From Liriodendron chinense (taxonomy: Eukaryota > Streptophyta > Magnoliopsida > Magnoliales > Magnoliaceae), in contig ML058433.1 in NCBI GenBank assembly GCA_003013855.2, positions 8,555,966 through 8,619,965 of the forward strand: a stretch of 64,000 bases of DNA. Direction: 5' to 3'. A program made the translations under genes and the position numbers. The stretch's first letter is position 1. The number at the start of each line of letters is the position of its first letter. The notes under the pieces are model-generated. The model saw nothing but the letters and a program-made list of their open reading frames with translations, was not told the origin of the DNA and ran no database searches. This document shows positions 21,330 through 32,277 of the stretch, piece by piece.

Positions 21330-22480
21330 TCTTGGTGAATGGCAAGTTAGAAGGGTCTAAACATGTTGTTCATGAAGAGGTAGAGTACGTGCCTGAAATT
21401 GATAGTGATGACGAAGAAGAAATTGAGGCATCACTCACTGTTGTTAACATGGAGTGGGCTGCTAGTGATGAAGTGGTCGAAGAAATTAAGGCCGCACCAC
21501 TTCCAATTGTCATGTGTGACCTGAATGATGTTGAGTCCCAATTTAAGTCTCTTACCATAATGAAAACGAACGAGTTTGAAAAATAGGCTAGTGTTGATTC
21601 AATGGTGGACACCCACATGACTAGTGATGTTATTCTTGAGGCTAGCGTAGAGTTGTTGTCCGGAGTGATTGTGGACTTGGAAAGGACTTGTGAAATCCTA
21701 CCAGATGACTTGCCAAATGAACTTTCACCCAAGCGGGACATTCAACACTCAATCGATCTTGTCCTTGGGTCGATTCTATCAAGCTTTCCTCCCTACCAAG
21801 TGAACCTCGCGGAGCCTGCGGAAATGCATAAGCAATTTGATATGCTTTTTAGGGAAGAGTTCACTTAGGAGAGTTTGAGTTTGAGTTTTATTCCATGTGC
21901 TGTGCCCACCCTTTTCACTTCCAAGTACGATGGCACATGGTGCACATGTGGGCACATTCTGGCCGTCCACAAAGTCTCAGTTGAGTGTCCTCAAGGATTG
22001 GGATACTTGAACATTATCCTAATTTCTAACACTTACGAGGAGCAATACCTCTATCAGTTAGAGTAGGTTCGTGGGACTCTAAAGAATGAGAAATTTTGTG
22101 TCACCTGCAAGAAGCGTTCTTTGGTTATAATCTCCAAAATTCTAGATAATAGGGTTGTTTATTTTGAGTCCATTGTTTCACCGGAGCGTCCTATAGTTTC
22201 ATTCATGTTTGTTTCACGTCGACCATCAGAGTTAGCTGAGTCACTTGCACAGTATATCGATGAGTCGCATGATGAAATTAAGAAGCGGATAAATACGAGC
22301 AACGAACAATATAAAATTAAATGCTGACTCATATCGCGGGTTGTAGGAATTTCAAGTGGGTGATCACGTCATGATCCGCATGAGTGACCAGAATGGTTCC
22401 CACAAGTAGCTGTTAAGAAATTACAAGCACTTAGTGCCGACCCTTATAAAATCTTAAAACGCATGGATGATTTATCTACC
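21330..22480 (+). pseudogene. Chromovirus pol remnant: protease linker, truncated RT, integrase tail
   Basis: The first part is acidic (VEYVPEIDSDDEEEIEASL). Then comes DDLPNELSPKRDIQHSIDLV, the station just before gypsy RT, and PCAVPTLFTSKYDGTWC, the start of RT. Soon after, the text jumps to YEEQYLYQLEQVRGTLKNEK-like (read with stops), which lies beyond YFDD in an intact RT, so the catalytic palm is deleted. From 22200 RRPSELAESLAQYI and EIKKRINTSNEQYK resemble the tail after the integrase core, followed by FQVGDHVMIRMS. RNase H and the integrase core are absent. Several stops. A nonfunctional deletion derivative. Confidence 0.75.
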
Positions 22481-22539
22481 TAACCTTGTATTCCATGGCC
22501 TATCCCTACCCAGTCTTCCCAGCCTTTACTTCTTTACCA

Positions 22540-22730
22540 CACATACTTGAGAGAAAGGAAGAGATTGAAGACATATTGGATGAACAAGTGGTGTTCACAA
22601 GTGAAGGTGGGTATCAAAAGTATCTCGTCAAGTGGAAGAGTAGGTCGACTTTATATTGCAAGTGGCTTACAGAGACCGAATTAGAGCTGGTTGATCCAGA
22701 CATCCTAGAGTGGTATCAAAGTTTTATTTC
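22540..22730 (+). pseudogene. Chromodomain of the chromovirus
   Basis: The segment reads ILERKEEIEDILDEQ, then YQKYLVKWKSRS and YCKWLTETELE. It matches the chromodomain at the integrase C-terminus of chromoviruses, which directs insertion to marked chromatin. The aromatic and Y-L-V-K-W positions are preserved. It is open in frame but has no intact upstream gene. It lies about 40 bp before the 3' LTR; a purine-rich GGGAGAG at 22756-22762 may be the polypurine tract. Confidence 0.82.
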
Positions 22731-22771
22731 GTCGGAGGTGACTTCTTTTCAGCCTGGGAGAGTTGATGCCT

Positions 22772-23851
22772 TGATGGGGACATCAGGCCATCACGTTCTT
22801 TTGATTGAGTGTACCAGCGTAGGAGACATGTCACGCCCATTTCGTTTTGGTTCGATGATTTGTGAGAGGCGCACGTGAGAGGAGTATATCAGCAGGCTAA
22901 CTCGCGGGTTTATTTGTTTTAAGCGTTGTTTTTTCTTTTTTATATTGTAGGCACTTTAGTGCACTTTTCTTGGACTTGTTTTTAAGCGTCGTTTTGTCAT
23001 TATTTTTATATTTTAGGCACTTTAGTGCACTTTTCTTGGATGAGGACTATAAAAGTATTGTTAGAAACCCTAGTTTCATTATTACGTTTATGAGTATTGA
23101 GAAGAAAATTCATTCTTGCTTTGAGATGAACTTGGACTTTCAGTGATTGGAGCCCCTTTTGGTATGATGCCGACCATCTTTTCTATTTCTCTACTCTTCT
23201 TCCTCCACGAGATCCATGTATTTTGGTTGTTTTTTTTTTTTTCCCATCCGATTGATATATCTCTTGTTATTTCTTGAAACCTTGGCCCAAATCTCCCAAA
23301 TCTTGAACACCTTCTCATCCGGAATAAGACCACAACCCCCCCCCCCCCCCCCCCCCCCCCCCGCCCTTTTTTTTTTGTTTTTCCCCCAAAACCCTAGTTT
23401 TTCCCCATTTGAATCCTTCCCATCTAACCCAATCCTACTTGCTTTTCAAATCCAAACTCCAATTTTTCACCCAAATCCGAATTTCACTCTTCCCATAGCC
23501 TTTAATCCCTAAACCCCCAATTCTCTCATCACCCAAATCATAACATTTTCACTAATTTTCATTGATCTCAATTCTAGCCATACCTTAGGAGCCCTAGAAC
23601 TTCACCCCTTGGATTTAGGATTAGCCCTATGCTTGGACATGGAGGTTCTACCTTCCATGGGTCCTGGCCCTTGAGATTTTATAGTTCCGTCATTTCATGC
23701 TTGTGATCTTTGATATGGAACATGAATTTTTTTACCTAATTGAATGCCTTCACTTGTGATTTGAGTAGATTTAATTTGACTATTCATTGTTTCACATATC
23801 CGCTTTAGTTTCATTCTGCATCATCCCTTGTAAGCCCATTGTCCTGCGTCA
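22772..23851 (+). repeat. 3' LTR of the chromovirus
   Basis: Starts TGATGGGGACATCAGG and ends CCTGCGTCA. TATAAAAG at 23048-23055 corresponds to the box in the 5' LTR. It contains a 27-base poly-C run at 23336-23362 where the 5' LTR has only ACCCC. Confidence 0.92.
23336..23362. repeat. Poly-C tract of 27 bases inside the LTR
   Basis: Uninterrupted C run followed by GCCC and T9. The 5' LTR has four Cs at the same place, so the tract expanded after insertion or is an assembly artefact. Confidence 0.9.
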
Positions 23852-23856
23852 TAAAC

Positions 23857-24922
23857 CCAATGAAGAGGGAGTAGGAATTGGGGATTTTGGGCAAATGGTT
23901 ATAGAGGTTTGGGATGGATGTTGGGGGCAATGTGGAGAGACACAATGGCTATGAAGTATGGATGTTTTGTGGGTTGTTGGATTGTGAAGGATTCCTCAAT
24001 GTACAGAGCCTCAACGATATGGAAAGGGATCTCTTCGTATAAGCTACGCTCTTGGGAACAGGAAGAACATTCGTTTCTAGGAGGACGTTTGGGTTGGATA
24101 TGTATTGAAAGTATTTTTCCCAAGAATCTCTCATTGATCCGTGCCTTGAAGTATCCTGACAGTGTTGTTTCTTGGTATGTTGTGGGGCTGTGGTGTGGTC
24201 CCCCCCCCCCCCCCCCGTGTTGCTCATACGTAAGGGAGGAAGAGGAGTTGGTGGCGCTGCTAGAGCATACCTAGTGGTGTCACTCGACAAGTGGGGAGTG
24301 GGATTAAGATGATATGGCATATGGATAGTTCTTGTTGCTTTTCGGTTTGATATTTCTATTACTTTCTTCACGAGGAAGGATGGACGAAATTAAGGAAACA
24401 CAATATGTGTGGTTCTGTGGCGCTCCCCCAAAGATTGCAGCCTCTGCTTGGTTAGTATGAAGGAAAAGGGTTAGTAGGAAGGAAGAAATGGTCGCTTGCA
24501 GCCTTGCTTGCGGTGCTGTGGCGCTCCCCCAAAGATTGCAGCCTTGCTTGCGGTGCTGTGGACCTTCTAGGCCGAAAGAAATGGTCGCTGTTTTTGTAAT
24601 AGGAGAAATGCGGAAGCAAGAGTGTTTCTAAGAGTTTCTCAATATCTGAAGGATTGGGTGCCCTAGTTTGGTTTTTTCTTGTTCTTGGGGTTCCAGGGCA
24701 GGTTTTTTTTTTTTTTTTTTATTTTTTTTATTTTCGTGTTTTGGGTTTCCCTTGTTGTAGTGTGGGGCTAGCCTAGGCATGGGTCTTTGGGTTCTTAGCT
24801 TTGGACGCTGCTTCTTGTATTTTTAGCTTTTTCAGGTTTTTAGTTTTGTTATTTTTCCCTGGCACTGCCAGTTTTTTCCTGTTTTGTTTTCCCTTCAGTT
24901 TCAATAAAATCTCACCTTTCAA

Positions 24923-24963
<41 letters not shown>
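23857..24963 (+). mobile_element. 5'-truncated LINE with poly(A) tail
   Basis: The coding part resembles the C-terminal end of plant L1-like ORF2: MKYGCFVGCWIVKDSSMYRA, STIWKGISSYKLRSW and SLIRALKYPDSVVSW near 23955-24165, then a reading like KLRKHNM near 24390. A 3' UTR with GT-rich text follows, then an AATAAA at 24903-24908 and an A run at about 24920-24963. Stops interrupt the coding part. A tandem repeat (TGTGGCGCTCCCCCAAAGAT) occurs at 24417 and 24516. The left end abuts the chromovirus target duplication. Confidence 0.7.
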
Positions 24964-24965
<2 letters not shown>

Positions 24966-25440
24966 GTAGAGACAGAATAATGCTCCTAAATATCTGTTTG
25001 ATGTGTATGGCAAATGTTGAATCGGTTAATCATCTTTTCATCCATTTTCTTGTAGTCTTCCAGGTGGTCTTTTTAGGACCTTCCAGATATCTCAGGTTAT
25101 GCCAAGTTCAATTGGAAGTCTTTTATAGGCTTGGCATGTCGTGGAGATTGGTAAGCAATTGAAGGCATTATGGCAGCTTAGCTTGTTGGTAGTTTTATCA
25201 GCAGTTTGGAAGAACGTTATGGGTGATGTTTTCGAAATTTTTATAATACGACTGATTGGGTTTTCCTTTGGGTGAGGGGCTATATTATGGAATGGGCATC
25301 TTGCATTGAAGGGGTTGAAGTATTGTAATTTTCCTTTTTAAGCTGCCTTTCTTTTCTTCTTTTTTCGTAGCTCTTTTGTTTTAGCTGTATTTTGCGCTTT
25401 CTCAGCACTGCCCTTATCCCCCCCCAACACACACACACAC
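24964..25440 (+). mobile_element. LINE ORF2 C-terminal fragment
   Basis: Begins directly after the poly(A) of the previous LINE. Reads ICLMCMANVESVNHLFIHF near 24990-25045, the C-x-x-C...H-x-F-x-H finger of plant LINEs. The conserved LWQLSLLVVLSAVWKER-like segment follows at 25170-25220. The remainder is a T-rich tail. It could be an older insertion into which the first LINE landed, or the reverse. Confidence 0.6.
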
Positions 25441-25489
25441 CAAGAAAAAAAGAAAATAAATATTGTTTCAAGCTGTCCAAACAAAAGCG

Positions 25490-26975
25490 TTAACTGTTGG
25501 AGGCGTGAGGGATTTCCATGCCAAAGCACATAGAGAGGCCTCTAATCTACCCAAAAGCCTTGAAAGCATTAATTTTACCAAAAGAAGAAGAAGAAGCCAT
25601 TTGGTGTTCACGACCATGCCTCCTATCTCCCACAAGAGATTGCCTGCAGTTCCAAAAGTCCTCTAAGCAAGACCTAACAACTCCAATTCCTCATCAAGCA
25701 GATTCCTTTTCACCTAACGTTCCAAAACCACACCATTCCCCAGCATCTCATATCAGTCCTTGACTGTTTCCTCCATATTCACAACAATATCAAATAATGG
25801 CTAAAACAACGTCACTAGAGGAATGTCTTCCAACCACACATCCATCCAAAACTAGATTTTAGCACCATCTCCCACCAAGAAATGAAGACCCTGTGTCAGC
25901 TCGGAGATTGTGTTCGTTACCATGTCCCATGAATGGCCTTTTGCCTGATGACCAATTTTGCCGATGTTTCTCGAGTCTGCTGAATCATTCGATCTGTCAC
26001 CTCAACTGGGGAACCATCCACCATTCGACATTCCATGCTTCCCTCACTATGACTCTCCTCCAGATTGCATTTGTTTCCTCCCCAAACTGCGACTACCATT
26101 TACTCAAGACTGCTCAATTCTTCCCCCCTATGTTTCCTATCCCAAGCCCCCTTAAAGACGTTCTTTGCACATCCTTCCAATTCACAAGGTGGAACTCATG
26201 ACTTGATTTCCTTCCCACAGGAAGTTCCTTTGGATTTGATCAATCTTTAAGCCTATGGAACCTGGAATTTTAAAAAGAGAATGGAAATAAACGGTAGATA
26301 CGATAGGGATGCCTTAATGAGAGTAATGCTCCCCCCGAGAGATATGTCTTTCCCTTTCCACTTAGCACCCAATTCATTAACTTCATTACTTACTATGGGT
26401 GTCCCAAAATGCTGTTGATTTTGTGTTTCCACCCAAGGGAGACCCAAGTAAACACACAGGAGCTTCACAGCCTTGCAACCTATGCGAGGGCTAACAAACT
26501 CACCATCTCATCATCAACAGCCACACCTCACCTGCCATGGCACTCTTCCTGAGATTTGCTTGCAATCCGACACTCCCCAAAGCACCTTGGAATACCTTTA
26601 ATGTCAACCGCATGAATTGTGCCTCAGAAAATAGAATTGGTATCATCTGCAAATTGAAGGTGAGTGAAGGACAATTCCGGGCGGCAAACCCGAAAACCCT
26701 TGACTATGCTACGTTTCGATGCTTTCTCCATAAGCAAACTAAAACCTTCTGCCACAATAGAAAAGAAGAAGTTGAAAGCAGATCACCCTGACGGATACCT
26801 CGAGAGCTAGAGAAGAAGCCAGCCAGCCAGCCATTCACTAGAATTGAGAGAAAGACTGTCCAAACAACTTGCACTGATCTTCTTAATGGCAATTCAGAAG
26901 ATCAACCTCCCCACTATGCTTTGTAAAGATTGAGTCCCTCCTCAAGTCCTTCTCAATCATCCATCTGTAGGCCAC
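25490..26975 (-). mobile_element. LINE fragment with reverse transcriptase
   Basis: Minus-strand RT stations of an L1-like ORF2: FSSSRGIRQGDLLS near 26815-26770 (the R-Q-G-D-P-L-S motif), LQFADDTNSIF near 26660-26630 (the catalytic F-A-D-D box), and LCVYLGLPWVET with WKGKDISLGGSITLIKASLS near 26460-26290. The poorly preserved C-terminal part extends to about 25490. Many stops. The 5' end is interrupted near 26986 by the hAT-like element. The endonuclease domain was not seen. Confidence 0.75.
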
Positions 26976-26986
26976 CTAGTTAGGGA

Positions 26987-27947
26987 CAATGTTTTAAATA
27001 TTGACGATATCGGCTGATATATCCCACGATATATCATGTATCCCACCCATGCGATGCGAAATGCATAGGTAGCATCGATATATTCCACATGTTCGATCTG
27101 GTGAGCGTTTTCAATTTCCGATCCCCTTTTTTTGTTGGAATTATGTTAAATCAGTGTTAAATGGTTACAAATCCATTGGTTCTTCATGTTTTGCATGAAA
27201 AATCATGGAGTTGGAGCTTTGATTTCGATATCCATTGGTTCTTCATGTTCTTCATGTTTTTTTCTCGAAATTTTCCTTCAACCAGTTGTCAATTGAGACT
27301 AATTTCAAAGTATGTACATCACATACACTTTAATTTCGAAATTTGAGTGTAGGTGGTCCAATTTGGGGAAAATTCGAAAATTTTCCAATTTCTCCCAAAT
27401 TGCTTGCAATGTTGCACTGCAAACATGAAATCAAGCATGTATGAGGGCCGATCTACTGATTTGTTAAGTCCTTGTCAAATTTTGGAAAAGAAAAAATAAT
27501 TTCAATTAAAAATTAATAAAAATTATTAAAATATTAATTTTTTTTCAAAATTTCCCCTAAAAAAAATGTCAATTGAAACTAACTTTGAAGCATTTGGGAG
27601 CGTTTGATGAAATGATCATCACATACATTCTAAATGTTATGCATTCAATTTGAATATAGTTGCATTAGTCAAGTCAGACAACACAGCTTAGGACCCTATA
27701 CTAAGGAAACCTATTATGTGCACTTCTTTTTTGAAATTTTGTGATTTAAAAGTGTGTATTAAAGGTCTTTTTTAACAATCCTTGAAGTTTCATTGAAAAA
27801 TTCAACTATTTACCCAATGTTTCCCCATGTTTCCCAGAAAGTGTGATAAATTACCTGATACAAACGATATATCCTGTGCGATAACCGATACGTATCTGTA
27901 TCCCAAGGATGTGATACGTAACGCTGATACCGATATTTTGAACACTG
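26987..27947. mobile_element. hAT-like element, GATATCGG type
   Basis: Ends CAATGTTTTAAATATTGAC and CGATATTTTGAACACTG, with 8-bp flanks GTTAGGGA (26979-26986) and GTTAGGGT (27948-27955), one difference. Subterminal GATATCGG, GATATATC and CGATACG repeats face each other. The interior shares a block with 18715-18860 and with 54000-54140 (TTTCATTGAAAAATTC, TTTCCCCATGTTTCCC). No coding capacity. Confidence 0.85.
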
Positions 27948-28104
27948 GTTAGGGTCTTCCAGTTTGGGAGATATTAAGCCCATTCTCCATCCACACTAGG
28001 ACCCATCAGATTGATGGTCTGGATCACCAGACCATGTGCCCCACATGCATGGCATTGGCATGATATTCAGCCCTCTTTGTTTGTAGGCTGAAAAGATCTT
28101 TGAT

Positions 28105-28540
28105 TATGCTCCGCATTTGCCACCATGCCTTGCACCATCCATCTTCTCTTGCACCCCGCGTGTATGTAAAGCGCCCCACAGCTAATGTGCCACACCATAC
28201 ATCTTCTATTGCACCCCACATGTGCTAATGTGACACATGTACCATGATTCATCTTCTCTTGTGCCCCACGTGCAAAGCACTCCACATGTGCGATCGTCCA
28301 TCTTCAATCACTCCAAATTTGCCGTATGTGCCAATGGTGCTAATGTGCACAAGTAGTGCCATCTAGCTTCAAGTGGCCATGTGGCTAATGTGCCAATGCA
28401 TGTCTTGTGCCACATTTGCCACCATATAGCTTCAAGCACCTCACATATGCCCCATGTGCCACAATTCAGCTTCAAGTGCCCACATATGTTGTGTATGCCA
28501 CATGTGCCACTATCCATCTTCAAGCATCCCATGTGTTACA
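28105..28540. repeat. Degenerate minisatellite, CATCTTC...CCACATGTGC units
   Basis: Repeated units of roughly 35-60 bp built from CATCTTCTCTTGCACCCCAC, GTGCTAATGTGCCACA and AGCTTCAAGTGCC. About eight to ten units can be picked out by eye, drifting in sequence from left to right. A T run of about 24 follows at 28589-28612. Noncoding. Confidence 0.7.
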
Positions 28541-28914
28541 AGTGTTAATCTGGTACGTGCTAGTGATTGCTCAGAATTTTTTTCAAGATTTTTTTTTTTT
28601 TTTTTTTTTTTTTGTTTTGTTTTGTTTTTCCAAGCAACAAATCTAAAAATAGATCCTAAATTTCTAGAAAAATCTTGTTGGAACAAACAAGGAAAACAAT
28701 GTTTCCTTTCCTACAATTTCTTGGAAATAAGGTTTCCCAAGAAACACTATTTCCTTTCCTATGCTTTCCATAAATCCAAACAGACCCTTGGGGAAAGTGG
28801 TGGAATTTTGTTAAAGTATATTAGATGGATTAACTATTTGGCGTCAGCAACTATTTACTTGCTTAGAAACTTTTGTGTTTTGATTCTTCTCTATTGTTAT
28901 CTACAAGTATGAAT

Positions 28915-29360
28915 AATATCATCATCATCATCATTATAGCCTTGTCACAGCTATTTAGTGTCAACTTTATGAATCATGTTTTGCCAATGATTCCCATCAA
29001 AGGCTGTATTTTTGGTAAGTGAAAAATGCCCTCGTAATCCTTCTCTTGACCTCTATCGAAGTTCTAGGTGTTAAATCTTGAGCTCGTCCTACGTGTAGGC
29101 CCTTTAACTTTAACCAATGTTCCCTTCTTTACGGCTCTGGTTTTCTTATATATGGTTGAACCATCTCAATTTGCTTCATCATTTTATATCCAATTGGTAC
29201 TCCTCGCAGGTTGCCTCCAATTCCCCATTGTCTCATCCACGCAACATTTTCCATTTTTTTCATGTTGCCTCATAATTGGCCATCTTTTTCAACCCCTCTC
29301 ATCAATTATCATAGCCTTGTTGCTACTATTTATGGCTGGTTTTATAAATCATGTTAAGCC
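28915..29360 (-). mobile_element. RTE-type LINE 3' scrap
   Basis: A trinucleotide run (ATC)n at 28918-28935 is followed by ATAGCCTTGTCACAGCTATTTAGTGTC, the complement of the common plant RTE 3' end (AGCCTTATCCCAACTATTTGGGGTC in other copies; recalled from family knowledge). Further in, TTGAACCATCTCAATTTGCTTCATCATTTTAT corresponds to the RFGH-containing end of the ORF. A second short copy of the 3' end lies at 29305-29355. Strongly decayed. Confidence 0.5.
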
Positions 29361-29544
29361 AATTTAAAATAGAAATACTTGTGATTGCTTGGCAAAAGTT
29401 CAATGATGTTCAATACAAGGTGTGATGCTCTGTATTTGAGTTTTTTGATGCTAATCAGATCCAAGTGGTATGATGCAATCAGCACATCAAGGTAAGATCT
29501 AAATTTGCGAATCTAGTCATTTATATGTTATCATATAATCATCC

Positions 29545-29548
<4 letters not shown>

Positions 29549-29616
<68 letters not shown>
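29549..29616. repeat. (AT)n microsatellite
   Basis: About 34 uninterrupted AT units. Confidence 0.97.
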
Positions 29617-29619
<3 letters not shown>

Positions 29620-31476
29620 CGACATTGGGATAGGGGGCTGATCATGACCATCAGTTATTCCTTGGAAGGCATCTCATTAATTTCTGCAACACCTCCAAAA
29701 TGCAGAATTTTTTTTAGCCTTTAAATTTGTAAAATACATGTACTGGGTTTGTGTAGGCTCGAATCTTGTTAAATTCTGCATTATCTCCAAAACGCTTGTC
29801 TGTTTTCTTTTTTATTTTTCTATTCATTAGTTGCATGTATTGGGCAGGCTTGAACAAGAGACCTTTTGCTTCTATCTGCAATTTTATGTTGGTGAAGTTT
29901 GAATGAGTGGATGTCCCTTCAAATGCTAATGATATCAAAGCATGCCAAAATCTATTATTTGCTTTGTCTTGACTAGAAAGAGTGGCTTGTTTCCAGTTGA
30001 AACCCTACCCTGAACTTATCCTAATGGAAGAAGAACCTTGTTATGAAATCATTATTATTGTATCTAATCATGAATTTCTTGATGCAGAAATCTTCATCGC
30101 TTGCAAAGAACTCACTTCTAGAGCGCATGGATTCTATAAGCAGCTTGTTGGTTTGCAATAAACTTAGCTTTTACTCTTATGTGGAAGTCGTTTTTGTTGA
30201 TCTAAATGGAGTCTTGGTACCTGTGGCCTTACTTTCTCAAAATGAATAATATTGGAGTTTTTAGTTGTGCTTGAAGAAAACAGCATCTATTTGTTTTTTT
30301 CCCAGAAGCTTCTCTAGATCTTTATTTTTTTGAGGAATGATCACATACACCTCAATAGACAGTTACCATCCACACACTATCACATGTTCCGCATCTGTAC
30401 GACATCTGAGCCATTCAAAGGCCTGAGCCCCATTGTGAATGTGGGTATTCCTCTATTGTAATACTATTACTAGACACTTCGTAGTATTGATAGATGCATT
30501 GATATGAGAGAAGCTTATAGTTAAAATTGAAATAACATTCTCTGTGGAAATCTACTCAGCCCAGTGCATTGACCTCACATGGGACACGTGACACCACTTC
30601 TGCGTAGTGTTCATTGGGTGGGTTACACTGGTTGGGACCGCTGTTTGCAAATTGCACAGGTTAGATAATTCAATTGGCCATTTTGTGGGTCTTCTTCTGC
30701 TTTAATGCTTTGGGCGTTGCCAAGTATCTTTACTGCAGTCCGTTTATGATTTGTTTCCCGAATTGTTGTTAACATGTATCAAGTGATTTTTCTAGGGTGC
30801 AAATTCCATTGAACCCACCTAAGGAACAGGCCAGGTCATGAATTGCCCCACGTCCAATTCGAGTGGTGCATCAGAGAAGGAAATGTGTCATCCGGTGCTG
30901 TGGTTGAGAATCTGAACAGCTGTGCAGTCCTCTCGGGTTTTGGCTGTACAAGCGGGTCCATGGTTTGGTGATCTGGACTGTTGATACGATGGGCCCATGG
31001 TTTGGTGATTGGAACCGTTGATGCGATGGGCACATGGTTTACGATGCACATAAAGGTCCCAGATTGGGCAATTCTAGCTTAAAATATTTGGCCCTTGGCC
31101 CTTAACCATTGGTACATTTCTTAACCGTTTATTCATTCGTAGGCCAGCTAATGAAGGGTTGTGCTTCTTTCGTCTTGGAGATGGTGCATAGGCATCACAG
31201 GTGGAGCCATCAATATCAACTGGTTGGGTCACCCATGGCCCCTGTTATGCAAACTGAAAACCCAATACCATGCTAACTTTCCATTGTATATTGTTAGGAG
31301 AAGGTGCTGTACCTCATGGAAATCGGTGTGCGGGGCCTGCGGGCTAGATTTTCTCGTCTCGCTATTGTTCCTCGGATAGTGCAAAGCAAAATCAAGTTAT
31401 TTTGAAAGAAAATCTGTAGAATGATGCTCAATACCTGTCTGATTAGTATGATTTTGGGACATGTCGCTGATTGTTC
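29617..31476. other. Unassigned spacer with a short tandem duplication
   Basis: No gene recognised. At 30955-31040 a unit CATGGTTTGGTGATTGGAAC...GATGCGATGGG is repeated two to three times. An open stretch at 30043-30249 was considered and not accepted. Confidence 0.5.
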
Positions 31477-31862
31477 CTGCGGTCAGAAGCTAGGTGTGGC
31501 CCACTATGTTGTTTGCGAGAAATCCACACCATGGGCCACACGACAGGAAATAGGGAGGATTGAACTTCCACCATTGAAACATTCATAGGGCCACAAAAGT
31601 TTTAGATCAGGCTTAATCTTTTATATTTTCAGTTCATACCAGTAGGAATGACCTTATGTTTGGTTTGGATGGGATATAAACATCGCAGTAGACCCCAGAG
31701 GGAGGTTTCAACGGTAGGCATTTCCTTACCCACTTTTTCCTGTCATGTGGCCCACCTGAGTTCTTGATCTGCCTCATTTTCTAACATGAGCTGGCAAAAT
31801 GGATGGATGGGGTGGATTTCTCAAGGACATCATGGTGGCCCCCACCTAGCTTCTAACCGCAG
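31477..31862. mobile_element. MITE, diverged member of the GTGGGNCCCACC family
   Basis: Inverted ends CTGCGGTCAGAAGCTAGGTG and CACCTAGCTTCTAACCGCAG differ at one position. The interior follows the order of motifs in the 20112-20524 element (CCACACGACAGGAAA, CCACCATTGAAACATTC, AAAGTTTTAGATCAGGCT, ATGGCCCACCTGAGTT). 386 bp, noncoding. No clear target duplication. Confidence 0.8.
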
Positions 31863-32232
31863 TCCATAATGGCCGCTTGTCTTCTATGGTCCGGTCGGTG
31901 CATGCATGTTTGTGTGATGCTGAGGCTTGCCTCAAAAGTTCAGCAAACTCACGTTCAGCAAACTCACAACGTGAGTCTAGTTCAGTGTAAGGCTGCAAAC
32001 TGACCCAACCCGTTATGAGGGTCCTTGGAAAACTCCAACCTGATTTGAAATGGGGTTCGATTAGGGTTGAGCAAATTTGAATTCAGTTTGGCACTAGGGG
32101 TTGGGTCCTCTTTTGAGTTTGGAGTTGGGCAAGGATTAACCCTCAATCCGCACCCAATCCACTCGAGTTTGCAGCCCTAGGCCCCGGCCCTTTTTCGTTG
32201 TTTGATCCATGACCGTAAGTGGCATTCATTAT

Positions 32233-32277
<45 letters not shown>

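Larger units (their letters stand above)
16753..23851 (+). mobile_element. Ty3/gypsy chromovirus, complete ends, internally deleted
   Basis: Two LTRs in the same orientation (16753-18119 and 22772-23851) are flanked by the 5-bp duplication TAAAC at 16748-16752 and 23852-23856. Between them are a TGGTATCAGAGC primer site, gag, a shrunken pol and a chromodomain. When the 277-bp insertion and its 8-bp duplication are removed, the 5' LTR is about the same length as the 3' LTR (about 1080 bp). The interior is only about 2.1 kb after removing the nested element at 18612-21136, because most of RT, RNase H and the integrase core have been lost. Transposition would need proteins from other copies. Confidence 0.92.

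Noticed and set aside
23216..23512. Proline-rich open stretch
   Set aside because: Created by the poly-C tract within the 3' LTR.
16748..23856. Idea that the chromovirus interrupted the LINE at 23857
   Set aside because: Text left of 16748 shows no LINE coding that would join to it, so only adjacency is supported.
28440..28912. Open stretch spanning the minisatellite and T run
   Set aside because: Low-complexity translation of repeats and poly-T; no domain.
30043..30249. Open stretch of 68 codons preceded by an AG-like acceptor
   Set aside because: No recognisable domain, biased toward Leu/Ser, no supporting splice partner.
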